A DNA stretch of 64,000 bases, taken from assembly GCA_029260115.1 (NCBI GenBank), contig JAJDDW010000114.1, positions 1 through 64,000 of the forward strand, read 5' to 3'. Position numbers and translations under genes: made by a program. A model generated the notes under the pieces. The model saw only the letters and a list, made by a program, of their open reading frames with translations, was not told the origin of the DNA and made no database searches. Source of the DNA: Phycisphaerae bacterium (GTDB lineage Bacteria > Planctomycetota > Phycisphaerae > UBA1845). This document shows positions 8,069-16,052 of the stretch, in pieces. Each line of letters begins with the position of its first letter. Position 1 is the first letter of the stretch.

Positions 8069-8312
8069 TGCCACGCTCCTGTATAGTCGTCTATCTACTC
8101 TATATGAGTTGATATACTTGGCGCTGCCCTATTTTGACACACTCTGACAACAATATCAAGTGCGAAATAATCACAATTTGTATACTAAAAAAAAGATGCG
8201 GTTATGCAAGTTGGCATGGCATCAGGCCGGCCTGTCACCCGCCATGATCTTCGTTTGGGCAAACGACTCTGCTTCGCCCCCCGCCGAGTCTAACGATTGA
8301 ACGTACGAACCG

Positions 8313-8891
8313 CTATTTTCGCGTGTACTCTATCTTCCATTGCGATTCCCAGGTCGTGCCATTGTTGCGTGATAGCTGCCAATCCCAGGTAAAACTATTA
8401 CGTCTAATGTCGCTAAACAACATACGTTGCAATATTTTATGCCCGCTGCTTGTTTCCTCTCGCATTAGTATAAATGAGGAACCTTCGGCATTGCCTGTTA
8501 AGTCAACATAACCGCCTTGGTTATCCACCCATGTTTGTTTCCACTTTTTCTCTGCGGAAACGTATGCAGAAAAGCTCTTTCCGTTGAAAGACTGCGTTCC
8601 ATCCCAGCGGCCTAAAAAATTTTCTTGAATGATTTTTCCATCTAAAGTTCGCTGTACGACATTTGTACCTTCACCTCGCTCCCACTTGAGATTCCACTCG
8701 CCTAGCCAAAAGTCCATTTGATGTTCAGGGGCGACCACACTTATGTCTAGTCGTGGGTTTGGCTTTTCATTCGCTACAACGATCTCAATATTTTCCTGGG
8801 GTATTTTTATTGGCGACTTACTCGTTTGAGCTTGCACCCATGCCCCCATTGCAGCCAACACGAACACCGTAGCGATAAATCGACCAATCAT
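8313..8891 (-). CDS. Secreted DUF1579-like protein
   Basis: The 192-residue precursor starts at ATG 8891, with AGGTG 6 bases upstream; a GTG at 8900 also exists. A signal peptide (FIATVFVLAAMGAWVQAQ) precedes the mature protein. The core begins with HQMDFWLGEWNLKWERGEG, the opening strand of the DUF1579/lipocalin-like family, which is usually annotated as a protein of unknown function with a small beta-barrel. Later strands (RTLDGKIIQENFLGRWDG, KKWKQTWVDNQGGYVDLTG) fit the same fold. There is no lipobox and no catalytic motif. It stands alone between MarR and the cytochrome gene. Confidence 0.72.
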   Translation of the reverse strand: MIGRFIATVFVLAAMGAWVQAQTSKSPIKIPQENIEIVVANEKPNPRLDISVVAPEHQMDFWLGEWNLKWERGEGTNVVQRTLDGKIIQENFLGRWDGTQSFNGKSFSAYVSAEKKWKQTWVDNQGGYVDLTGNAEGSSFILMREETSSGHKILQRMLFSDIRRNSFTWDWQLSRNNGTTWESQWKIEYTRK

Positions 8892-9045
8892 TTTAAGCAC
8901 CTATACCCAATTCCATGCACGCATGTAATCCTGCGCACCTACACACTTCTCCACACTACAACTCTCAATAGCTTAACGTATTTTGGTGTCAGACTAAAGC
9001 ACGAATAGGCTTTCTGCTTTGTAACGACCGGTAACCAATGAGCAT

Positions 9046-9054
9046 CCCCCCCCC
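9046..9054. repeat. C9 homopolymer tract downstream of cytochrome gene
   Basis: Nine consecutive C residues lie about 46 bases beyond the stop of the cytochrome b-c gene. No hairpin accompanies it. Confidence 0.6.
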
Positions 9055-9099
9055 AGGCACGCGAAACGCACATTCAGGAGATTCGCTTGCACTCGCGTA

Positions 9100-11049
9100 T
9101 TATGGCCCGCGTCTCCCAGAGAGCCAAACCGCAATGGCCCTTCGATCCGATTCACTGAGTGTATCCTGAAATGAGGGCATCTGCGCAGGTTCTCGCCCAC
9201 GTGCTCGATAAAGAGAATCGTGGCTGGGGTCGCTGATCATATCGAAAATCCATCGCCAAGATGCGTAAGCGTACATTTCCGGTGCTTTGCTAGTGCCACT
9301 TTGCTGGCCTTGGTATGTATGACATTCATTGCAAGTCGACATGAACACCCGCCGCCCGCGCTCTATGGCCTCTTTTTCATCCACTGGCGGAATACGACCA
9401 GGGGCATTCTTTGATGGATTCATTGTTGCCATATCCCCAAGCGATGCAGCCTCAGACGCCAAAAAAATAGCCACGTCGTCTAACTCTGATTCGAACGCAT
9501 TACGCTGCGACTCACTCTCACATTCTTCTTGCCGCTCTTCCAACCATCGCTGCATTTTTGTATGCGCTGGCTCGCCGTCTGGTTTTTTCATCCGTCCAAA
9601 ATAAAGTGGGTTCATCGGCTCACGAAGGAAGCCACGAATCCGTTCAAAACTACCGAAATCTGCTAGGTCGGAAGATGTAGCTGACTCGTCGTACACTCGA
9701 CCACGACCATCATGACCGTCATAACGATGGCACGTAGCACAATGCGCGGCAAACAATTTCGGTCCTTGTATTTGTGGGTCTCGCGCCAGCATAACCAATG
9801 GCCCTTCCACAGGAATGCCATGCTGATTAGCCAATTCAAACGAACGCTTAGCGACCCAATCCGCCCAGCGACGTTGCTCGTGATACGTAGCCGCGCTTAA
9901 GATGCTTTTATCGCTAGCGGCCAGCGATTGCTTTTCACCATCTCTTCGTTTCACATCATCAATGGCATGGTCGGGTGGCTGGCGATCTGCTTGCATCGCA
10001 ACCACCGTTAACGCAACAGCCGCGGAAAAACCAATGGCCAAGGTACTCACAACGATGATGTGACGCACGCTATGCGAGGTGTTTTTCACAAAGTTAGGTG
10101 CCAGCATAATTCCGACGAATGCAATTGTCGGTACCACAATGGCGCCTACAATCTGAGCGTTTGGCGTTTCAAAATATTTTAGCCATTGGTATAGAAATAG
10201 TGCGTACCATTCTGGTCGCGCGGGATAATCAGAACTAGTAGGGTCAGCCGGTGCATCAAGCAGCGTACAACCGAGTACCTCGTGTGTATAACAAGTCCAT
10301 GCAAGAACTCCCGCGACGAACACAGCAACTAATAATACATCACCAACTACCAATCCGTAGCAACACGAAACATCTCGAGATGCTTCCATCGACCGCCCCT
10401 GACCGCGTCCATTCCATCTGCGGCTCGTGACTATCCCAACCAGCATCAACACGAATAAACAAGGTAAAACGACAATATGAAGAGTATAAAAACGAGTCAA
10501 CGAGGCCTGTCCTAATCCGTCTGGGCCAAGCAACAAATCACGCATCGTTCGGCCGACGTATGGCGTCGTGGCCAGGATATTCGCACGGACCTGCGTTCCC
10601 CAATACGCCCATTGGTCCCAGGGCAAAAGATAACCGCTCAGCGACAAAGCCGCGGTCATCAACAGTAATCCCCACGCCATCCGCCAGGGCCAGGCATGGT
10701 TGCCCGTGTATGCCTTTTGAAATAGCAGTAACGCCGCGTAGAAAGCCACCGCTACGAGAATCACGTTGGAAGCATAATGATGAAGCCCACGAATCAGCCA
10801 ACCGCTTGGCACTTGGGCCTGAATATGCCACACACTCCCCCAGGCCGTTTGAACGGCTGGGGCGTAGTACAACATTAACAGAACGCCGGTCATCATTTCG
10901 ACTAGAAACAACGCGATAACTACCTTCAAGCAGCTACGGCGCAAATTTTCGGAGACAGGGCTAGAACGCTTCACTAGCCCACTGTCGATGTCTTTTTTGG
11001 GGGTCATCGCTGGGATGGTAGCTTCGGTTTGTTTGTAGGTCTTCTTCAT
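9100..11049 (-). CDS. Cytochrome b/subunit IV fused to a diheme cytochrome c
   Basis: I start at ATG 11049 (649 aa); a GTG at 11109 adds 20 residues. Residues 38-210 match cytochrome b6: helix B with RGLHH (H90), SGYLLPWDQWAYWGTQV, and helix D with TRFYTLHIVVLP (H191). Residues 230-355 resemble subunit IV and include the quinol-site motif PEWY (279-282). The C-terminal half is periplasmic with two heme c motifs, CATCH (437-441) and CNECH (573-577). In bc and b6f complexes each of helices B and D has two heme ligands 13-15 residues apart. Here the second positions are Tyr/Phe (103-104) and Gly/Ile (205-206), so only one b heme seems ligated. No Rieske gene is next to it. It probably passes quinol electrons to c hemes. 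Confidence 0.88.
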   Translation of the reverse strand: MKKTYKQTEATIPAMTPKKDIDSGLVKRSSPVSENLRRSCLKVVIALFLVEMMTGVLLMLYYAPAVQTAWGSVWHIQAQVPSGWLIRGLHHYASNVILVAVAFYAALLLFQKAYTGNHAWPWRMAWGLLLMTAALSLSGYLLPWDQWAYWGTQVRANILATTPYVGRTMRDLLLGPDGLGQASLTRFYTLHIVVLPCLFVLMLVGIVTSRRWNGRGQGRSMEASRDVSCCYGLVVGDVLLVAVFVAGVLAWTCYTHEVLGCTLLDAPADPTSSDYPARPEWYALFLYQWLKYFETPNAQIVGAIVVPTIAFVGIMLAPNFVKNTSHSVRHIIVVSTLAIGFSAAVALTVVAMQADRQPPDHAIDDVKRRDGEKQSLAASDKSILSAATYHEQRRWADWVAKRSFELANQHGIPVEGPLVMLARDPQIQGPKLFAAHCATCHRYDGHDGRGRVYDESATSSDLADFGSFERIRGFLREPMNPLYFGRMKKPDGEPAHTKMQRWLEERQEECESESQRNAFESELDDVAIFLASEAASLGDMATMNPSKNAPGRIPPVDEKEAIERGRRVFMSTCNECHTYQGQQSGTSKAPEMYAYASWRWIFDMISDPSHDSLYRARGREPAQMPSFQDTLSESDRRAIAVWLSGRRGP

Positions 11050-11646
11050 GTCACTGACAACACGATAGGCAATTTTTATAGGCCATATGTTCGAGTCCCT
11101 ATCCCACACCCGTTAATGACGAAGCTGATGTAAGTGCTAATGTAAAGCAACAGACCTACATATACAACGCTGCAACTTATACCGAGTCTCCTAGCAGCTA
11201 TTTTTATCTTGACCCAAGCGATATAACTCTTTAGAATGCGCGGTTGATAAGCTTGAGTAATTGCTCTCTTGGCCTGAGGATAGGGTCTGTGAAGCGTTTT
11301 TGCTTCTCGATCGCCGTTCTGTCAAATTGTTTCGTGTCGTTGGTACTAGTTAGTCCCCCCCTAAGTCCAGCGATTTTTATAGTAGTGTCGCGTGCCCTGG
11401 TACTTATATGGTCACTATGGCCATTCCGCGCATTGTGCCAGTTGTCGCCAGGTTAACAGGTTTGTTGAGTGCGTGAACTAATTCACGCTTCATGGTGCCA
11501 TACATAGGTCACTCTTACATATTTTTAAGTGGCTGTTCTCGTTCATTGCAAGTAAAACTATGCGGGTAGGCCATAGACACTATTCATCGTCGCTATGGTC
11601 TGTCACGACCGGTTTTGATGTACATCACAAAGATGGAGCAGGTTAT
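11050..11646. other. Divergent intergenic region between cytochrome and LuxR genes
   Basis: About 600 bases without a convincing gene. The promoters of the cytochrome gene (minus) and the LuxR gene (plus) should lie here, but I see no clear -35/-10 pair or palindrome. A 70-codon plus-strand frame at 11244-11456 has no ribosome site and an implausible composition. Confidence 0.5.
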
Positions 11647-11967
11647 ATGAATCATACGCATCGATCAGAAATAGAGCCTACGTTACACGAGCGGTCTGAG
11701 GCGATGCTTTCCGATGAGCAGTGGACGTCTATTGCACACGCACTTAGCATCACGCACAGAGAGATGCAAATTATCCAAGGCGTGTTCAGCGGTTTCAATG
11801 AAGCTGTCATCGCTGAGCGCCTGTGCATATCCGCTCACACTGTACATACCCATCTTGACAGAATTTACCGCAAGTTAAACGTAAGCTGCCGTTGCGATCT
11901 TGTGGTGCGCATCTTCGCTGAATATATTGCGCTAAATTCGGGCGCATCGAGTGGTCGCAATCCCTGA
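11647..11967 (+). CDS. LuxR-type helix-turn-helix regulator, stand-alone
   Basis: The ATG at 11647 is supported by GGAG about 10 bases upstream; the frame continues upstream without a site. The product has 106 residues. The C-terminal two thirds is a LuxR/GerE domain: LSITHREMQIIQGVFSGFNE, then AVIAERLCISAHTVHTHLDR (the turn and recognition helix) and IYRKLNVSCRCDLVVRIFAE. There is no receiver or autoinducer domain, only a short N-terminal helix, so it is a single-domain DNA-binding protein like GerE. It lies upstream of the Lnt-like gene and the exosortase module in the same orientation, and it could regulate them, though a gap of 400 bases separates them. Confidence 0.85.
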   Translation: MNHTHRSEIEPTLHERSEAMLSDEQWTSIAHALSITHREMQIIQGVFSGFNEAVIAERLCISAHTVHTHLDRIYRKLNVSCRCDLVVRIFAEYIALNSGASSGRNP

Positions 11968-12372
11968 TTATGCACATAAAAAGCTCTTAGTTTGACATCA
12001 GCTTTAGTAAAGCGCCTGAGTCACATTCCAGAAAGTACGATTGCCAAATCACATTGCAATCGCAGATGCAAGGGTAACACCTTAGGCTGTTCAGTTTACA
12101 ACAAAAAACTGACTATCATTACGATATACCATTTTGGTATGCTAAATTCCGTTGCTTTGTCGTCATTCTGGCTAGATATTTCTCATACTGGCCCACACGG
12201 CAATCCAATCGCTTGCAATGCAAGGAAGTGAGAGGCGAGGAACGAAGCGAATCAGCTTAGTCACTTGAGATTTATGTATACGCACGTCAGCGGTAGTCAT
12301 TGCTGAACGCGCGAATGCAGACCCGCTCGATTCATCATCGCACTCCACATGTCATGAGAGGCGCGTCATAAC
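11968..12372. other. Intergenic region after LuxR gene
   Basis: About 400 bases with no supported gene. A 79-codon plus-strand frame at 11992-12231 lacks a ribosome site and any recognisable pattern. No terminator or clear promoter was found. Confidence 0.45.
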
Positions 12373-13092
12373 ATGACCTTCACCAAGGTCGACAGATTGA
12401 AGGCTATGTCCAGCCGCTGCCACATTATCAGTTGGGCCACCTGGTTGAGTTTGATTACGCAAATCGCTGGCGGAAGCGCGATGGCTATGGCGCTATGTTT
12501 TCCGAGCATTTCGTGGATTGCATGGGCAAGCTTATTTCCTCTGTTGATCTCAATCCGATCTCATACGCCACGACGAGCGATGTTAAGCGGAACTGCCTGG
12601 TCCGTGTCACTGTTAGCCGTTATGTTATTATTCGCCCAGCCTGATCAATCAGTGACTTTTTTCGCAGGCTTATGTGGCATCATAGCTATCTCTTTCTATG
12701 CCGGAATGGGCGCATGGGCGACCCGACACATCGGCTTTCATCCACTGGTTCTGGGCGTTGCGTGGATGCTTGTCGAAATGGCTTTATCGCCTCTCGGTTG
12801 GCAAGAACGGGTGATGGCTGACGTCTATGCTTCAAGCGGTTGGCTATCATTGCTCTCACATTCGCTAGGCTGCGTATTCGTCGGGTTCGCCGTAGCGTTT
12901 ATCACAGCATCAATCGTTTCGGGGGCGATGATTGTTTATGCCCGTGTATCTGTACCAAGGCATCGATCTAAAGCGATTCCTACTATTATTCAATCCTTAT
13001 GTGGAGACCGCGTGCTACAGCAAATTTTGGAGCTTGTAGAGGCGGACCCACGGGCACCGCCGGATAGCATCCATCAGATCAATCGCCATTAA
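12373..13092 (+). CDS. Membrane protein resembling the N-terminal domain of apolipoprotein N-acyltransferase
   Basis: The protein has 239 residues with about six hydrophobic segments between residues 20 and 195. The segment ALCFPSISWIAWASLFPLLI resembles the opening helices of Lnt, which usually read L-x-F-P-P...L-A-W-x-x-L-x-P-L-L, and TAWSVSLLAVMLLF and GVAWMLVEMALSPLGW match later helices. The catalytic nitrilase domain of Lnt, some 250 residues, is absent: after the last helix only a 45-residue polar tail remains. It could be a remnant or a stand-alone membrane partner. The next gene, 75 bases on, encodes the exosortase H substrate. Confidence 0.65.
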   Translation: MTFTKVDRLKAMSSRCHIISWATWLSLITQIAGGSAMAMALCFPSISWIAWASLFPLLISIRSHTPRRAMLSGTAWSVSLLAVMLLFAQPDQSVTFFAGLCGIIAISFYAGMGAWATRHIGFHPLVLGVAWMLVEMALSPLGWQERVMADVYASSGWLSLLSHSLGCVFVGFAVAFITASIVSGAMIVYARVSVPRHRSKAIPTIIQSLCGDRVLQQILELVEADPRAPPDSIHQINRH

Positions 13093-13167
13093 TAACGAAG
13101 ATTCTTACTGTATTTTGTTGGTTAATTCAATTTTAGGTGTCCATTGAACACTGGGAGGAGACTGTAC

Positions 13168-14019
13168 ATGATGCTTCTTACAAAAATGAACTGTAGAGGG
13201 TTGGTGCCTACTTTTTTCATACTCTCAACAATTATGATATATGGATTCGATGTTTCTCAAGCATTTGCGGGGAAAAAGCACAGAGCATTCAAAAATAATG
13301 ATGTCGTTTCTGCTAACGATTTCCACGTCAACAAAAGTGGCGGCCAAATCAAGTCTGCGGCCAACCGTAGAGTTGCTTCTGGCAATAAGTCATTCCCTGA
13401 CAAGGCTTTTGGTACGGCCGTCGATTCGTTTGACTGGACCGCTGCGGAGTTAAATGCGGGTGAAGAGATTCTGCCCGGCGGAATCCTTGTCATTTGTACT
13501 ACCGGCGGCGCGGCAAACACAGCCACAAGCTATTTCACTAAAGATGCAGTTGAGATTGACACTACAAGCATCAGAGTAAGGGCAAATTGGACAAGAGTGA
13601 CAGATACGACCGAGCACATATTTGCTACCATAACCAACGATAATATAGAGAGCGTTGAAATAACGAACCTCGAGATTCGGATCGATAGCACTGGAGATTT
13701 ATCAATCCCAGGAGAATTCGTACCCGATGGAACAATTGTCACGAGTATTCCTGGCCCGTTCACGCTTTTACCAGGAGAGACAGAGAAATATTTACTGCTC
13801 GGTTATGATCCATCTCTAATAGTCTCAATGTCCTGTGACGTTGCATTAGCTTCTGCCGTTAGCGATACGTTTCTACAGTTAGATGCTGAGCTTGTTTCTG
13901 ATTTATCGCTAGTTCCCGTCCCCACCGTCTCCGAATGGGGTATGGCTGTTATGGCTTTATTAGTACTCGTTGCGGGTTCTATAGTGCTGCGACGTGTGGC
14001 TGCACAGCGCTTAGCGTGA
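13168..14019 (+). CDS. Secreted protein with IPTL-CTERM-type sorting signal
   Basis: The 283-residue precursor starts at ATG 13168, preceded by GGGAGGAG with 7-base spacing. A signal peptide (VPTFFILSTIMIYGF, then SQAFA) starts it. The C-terminus has the tripartite sorting signal VPTVSEWG at about residue 249, a hydrophobic helix (MAVMALLVLVAGSIVL) and a basic tail (RRVAAQR). This matches the IPTLxxWG-CTERM class, which exosortase H recognises. The middle is a beta-rich secreted domain (for example EITNLEIRIDSTGDL and FTLLPGETEKYLLLGYDP) of unknown function. A terminator follows at 14099, and the exosortase gene begins 250 bases downstream, so it is probably the cognate substrate. Confidence 0.85.
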   Translation: MMLLTKMNCRGLVPTFFILSTIMIYGFDVSQAFAGKKHRAFKNNDVVSANDFHVNKSGGQIKSAANRRVASGNKSFPDKAFGTAVDSFDWTAAELNAGEEILPGGILVICTTGGAANTATSYFTKDAVEIDTTSIRVRANWTRVTDTTEHIFATITNDNIESVEITNLEIRIDSTGDLSIPGEFVPDGTIVTSIPGPFTLLPGETEKYLLLGYDPSLIVSMSCDVALASAVSDTFLQLDAELVSDLSLVPVPTVSEWGMAVMALLVLVAGSIVLRRVAAQRLA

Positions 14020-14098
14020 TCATTCGGAACGCGCACCTACGGCCATCCACAACCGTGATTTTATGCTCTGGTGTGGACAATAGTGTGCATTAATTAGA

Positions 14099-14138
14099 AG
14101 CCCGGTGGCGCAATCTTGTGCGCTGCCGGGCTGTTTTC
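14099..14138 (+). terminator. Rho-independent terminator after the CTERM gene
   Basis: The stem AGCCCGG/CCGGGCT is extended by GCGCA/TGCGC around the loop ATCTTG and followed by a T-rich stretch (TTTTCATT). It lies 80 bases after the stop at 14019, separating the substrate gene from the exosortase gene. Confidence 0.85.
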
Positions 14139-14273
14139 ATTATACCTGTGGCGTTTTATCAACTACCCCAGGCGAATTGGCTTTTGTCGTGCAACCGCGC
14201 GGTTTTTAGAATATAATCACAACTCGAGTGATTAATCATCACGTATCGATTCATTAGCCTTGGAGCTGCATCA

Positions 14274-14927
14274 TTGGGTGACAAAGGGAAGAGACATCGC
14301 ACTAAACAACCGCAGGAAAAGCTTGCGGCTGCCGATGGTGACCAACAGGCTGGCGCGAAGGCTCAAAGTGCGCAGCGTCAGGATGATCGTCGCGACCAAC
14401 TGAGTCGTTGGCAGCGATGGCGACGTCGGCCTCATCCGGTGTTTCGCTTTGTGGTGGGCCTTATCATTCTGCTGGGCATCTTCCAACTATTCATCCAATG
14501 GTCGCCCGTTAAGGACCAGGCCATTCCCAGCTACTTACGGTTTTGCGCTCGAGCCTCGGGTGCGGTGATGAATGTATTTGGCGAGCAGGCCACGATCCAC
14601 GACTCTACGATTTCATCTTCCAGGTTTAGTATTAATATCAAACGCGGGTGCGACGCTGTTCAGCCTACGACGTTGTTTATTGCTGGGGTTTTAGCTTCGC
14701 CGGTATTATTTTGGCCAAAAATTCCGGGCATACTGATCGGTGTCTTTTTTCTGGCCACGATGAATCTGGTACGCGTGATCAGCCTGTTTTACGTCGGTGC
14801 CTTATATTCGACTGAAATGTTCGATTTTATGCATCACGATGTTTGGCAGGCGGCTTTTATTGTCTTGGCTATTCTGGCGTGGGGCTTGTGGGCGGTGTGG
14901 GCCGCTCGTCGGACGGCAAGCCCATGA
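14274..14927 (+). CDS. xrtH: Exosortase H
   Basis: The 217-residue protein starts at TTG 14274, with GGAG 8 bases upstream. After a basic, charged N-terminus (about 55 residues) it has five or six membrane helices. The exosortase/archaeosortase catalytic triad is visible: Cys126 in KRGCDAV, Arg167 in MNLVRV, and His187/188 in FMHHDVWQ. It cleaves CTERM sorting signals on the outer face of the inner membrane and presumably transfers the protein to an envelope polymer. Its length and the neighbouring VPTVSEWG protein point to class H rather than the EpsH type. The stop overlaps the ATG of the next gene (ATGA), so the two are coupled. Confidence 0.88.
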   Translation: MGDKGKRHRTKQPQEKLAAADGDQQAGAKAQSAQRQDDRRDQLSRWQRWRRRPHPVFRFVVGLIILLGIFQLFIQWSPVKDQAIPSYLRFCARASGAVMNVFGEQATIHDSTISSSRFSINIKRGCDAVQPTTLFIAGVLASPVLFWPKIPGILIGVFFLATMNLVRVISLFYVGALYSTEMFDFMHHDVWQAAFIVLAILAWGLWAVWAARRTASP

Positions 14928-15547
14928 GCAAATCAGCCATCTTTGTCTTAGCCCGATTTTGCCTGATCTCCCTGGCCATCTATATCGCTTTGTCCGCTCC
15001 GTGGCCGGGCGTTCGCTCCGCCTACCGAAGCATGTTCATTGCTGGAGCGACGGCGATTTATCAAGATTTCGGTGAGTACGGTGATGTGAGGTTCGAGGCC
15101 GAGGGAGGCAGCGAGGAAGATATTGAAATCACTTTGCAAAACGTGAAGGCACGTACTGCTGGTGGAGCCAACATCCATTCTGGGCGGGTGGGTTTCACTA
15201 CGAAAGCGCTGACTTTGTCATTAATTGCGGCTACGCCCATTTCTTGGCGTCGGCGGCTGTTGCGTCTATTAGCTGGGTTCGTGGCGACGCAGATTTTTGT
15301 CGCTGGTCGTGTAGGACTTTATCTTTTGTATGTATATAGCCTGGAATCGCCATTTCGGCTGTTTACGCCAAACACGATTATTGCAAGCATTCTGAAGACA
15401 GCGTACGAGTTCCTGTTCAACTCGCCAGGCGGCACGGTCATCGCGGCGGTGGTTATTTGGATATGCGTAGCAATCCGGTCGGCAGATGTGAATGATATTC
15501 TCGGACTATCGGGATCGGATGACACCTCAAAGTCACGCTCTAAATAA
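14924..15547 (+). CDS. Exosortase H-associated membrane protein
   Basis: The 207-residue protein starts at ATG 14924, overlapping the exosortase stop by 4 bases (ATGA); the frame is open further upstream only inside the exosortase gene. It has an N-terminal membrane helix (LARFCLISLAIYIAL), an extracytoplasmic domain of roughly 80 residues with EEDIEITLQNVKART, a helix ALTLSLIAATPISW, then LLRLLAGFVATQIFVAGRVGLYLLYVYSL and a final helix (TVIAAVVIWICVAI). Exosortase H genes are commonly followed by a membrane protein of this size and layout. I infer that it helps the exosortase or handles its product. No catalytic motif is seen. Confidence 0.75.
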   Translation: MSKSAIFVLARFCLISLAIYIALSAPWPGVRSAYRSMFIAGATAIYQDFGEYGDVRFEAEGGSEEDIEITLQNVKARTAGGANIHSGRVGFTTKALTLSLIAATPISWRRRLLRLLAGFVATQIFVAGRVGLYLLYVYSLESPFRLFTPNTIIASILKTAYEFLFNSPGGTVIAAVVIWICVAIRSADVNDILGLSGSDDTSKSRSK

Positions 15548-16052
15548 TCATTTGTACCAGAGGGTGCCCTCGAATTTGACGCTGTGCGCTTAATACTAGG
15601 GATATGACCGATACAAACGGGCAGGTTTTGGGTAAGAATGTCACATTCTAGGTCTGGTAACTGCGCAAAAACAGCCGACAATCCTAGACAACTGAGATTA
15701 ATTGCCCTACAATGGGCAGTCGCGCGTGCTTGTAGCAGGTGGGTGTATTGTCGAGCGCGCGGTCAGTTTCGTTGCGGCGTATCGTATTTCGTAGCCGCGA
15801 CATTTGGGGTGTTTTGACGATTTGGGAGATGTAATCCTCGCTATCAGCGGTACTAAGGCTTTGATGTAATCCTTGTCAATTGTCTTTACTGAGTGAGGTT
15901 CCCGTCTGACTCGTCGCACAAACGTTTATTCTCGAAGGTTCAATTGTAGAACCTTTGCGTGTTGGAGGTTCTAAGCTGTGGTGTTGATTGAAATGAATCA
16001 TAACGATAATGGTGCAGGCGATGCCGTGCGCCGGACAGAAGGGGAGAAGACC
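15548..16052. other. Intergenic region before dockerin-tailed protein
   Basis: About 500 bases without a supported gene. Frames at 15319-15681 and 15707-15919 (minus) have no ribosome sites and overlap or oppose better genes. A short inverted motif AGGTTC...GAACCT lies at about 15936-15953 and could be regulatory. Confidence 0.45.

Noticed and set aside
11244..12231. Short frames at 11244-11456 and 11992-12231
   Set aside because: They have no ribosome sites, no conserved pattern and unusual composition; more likely non-coding.
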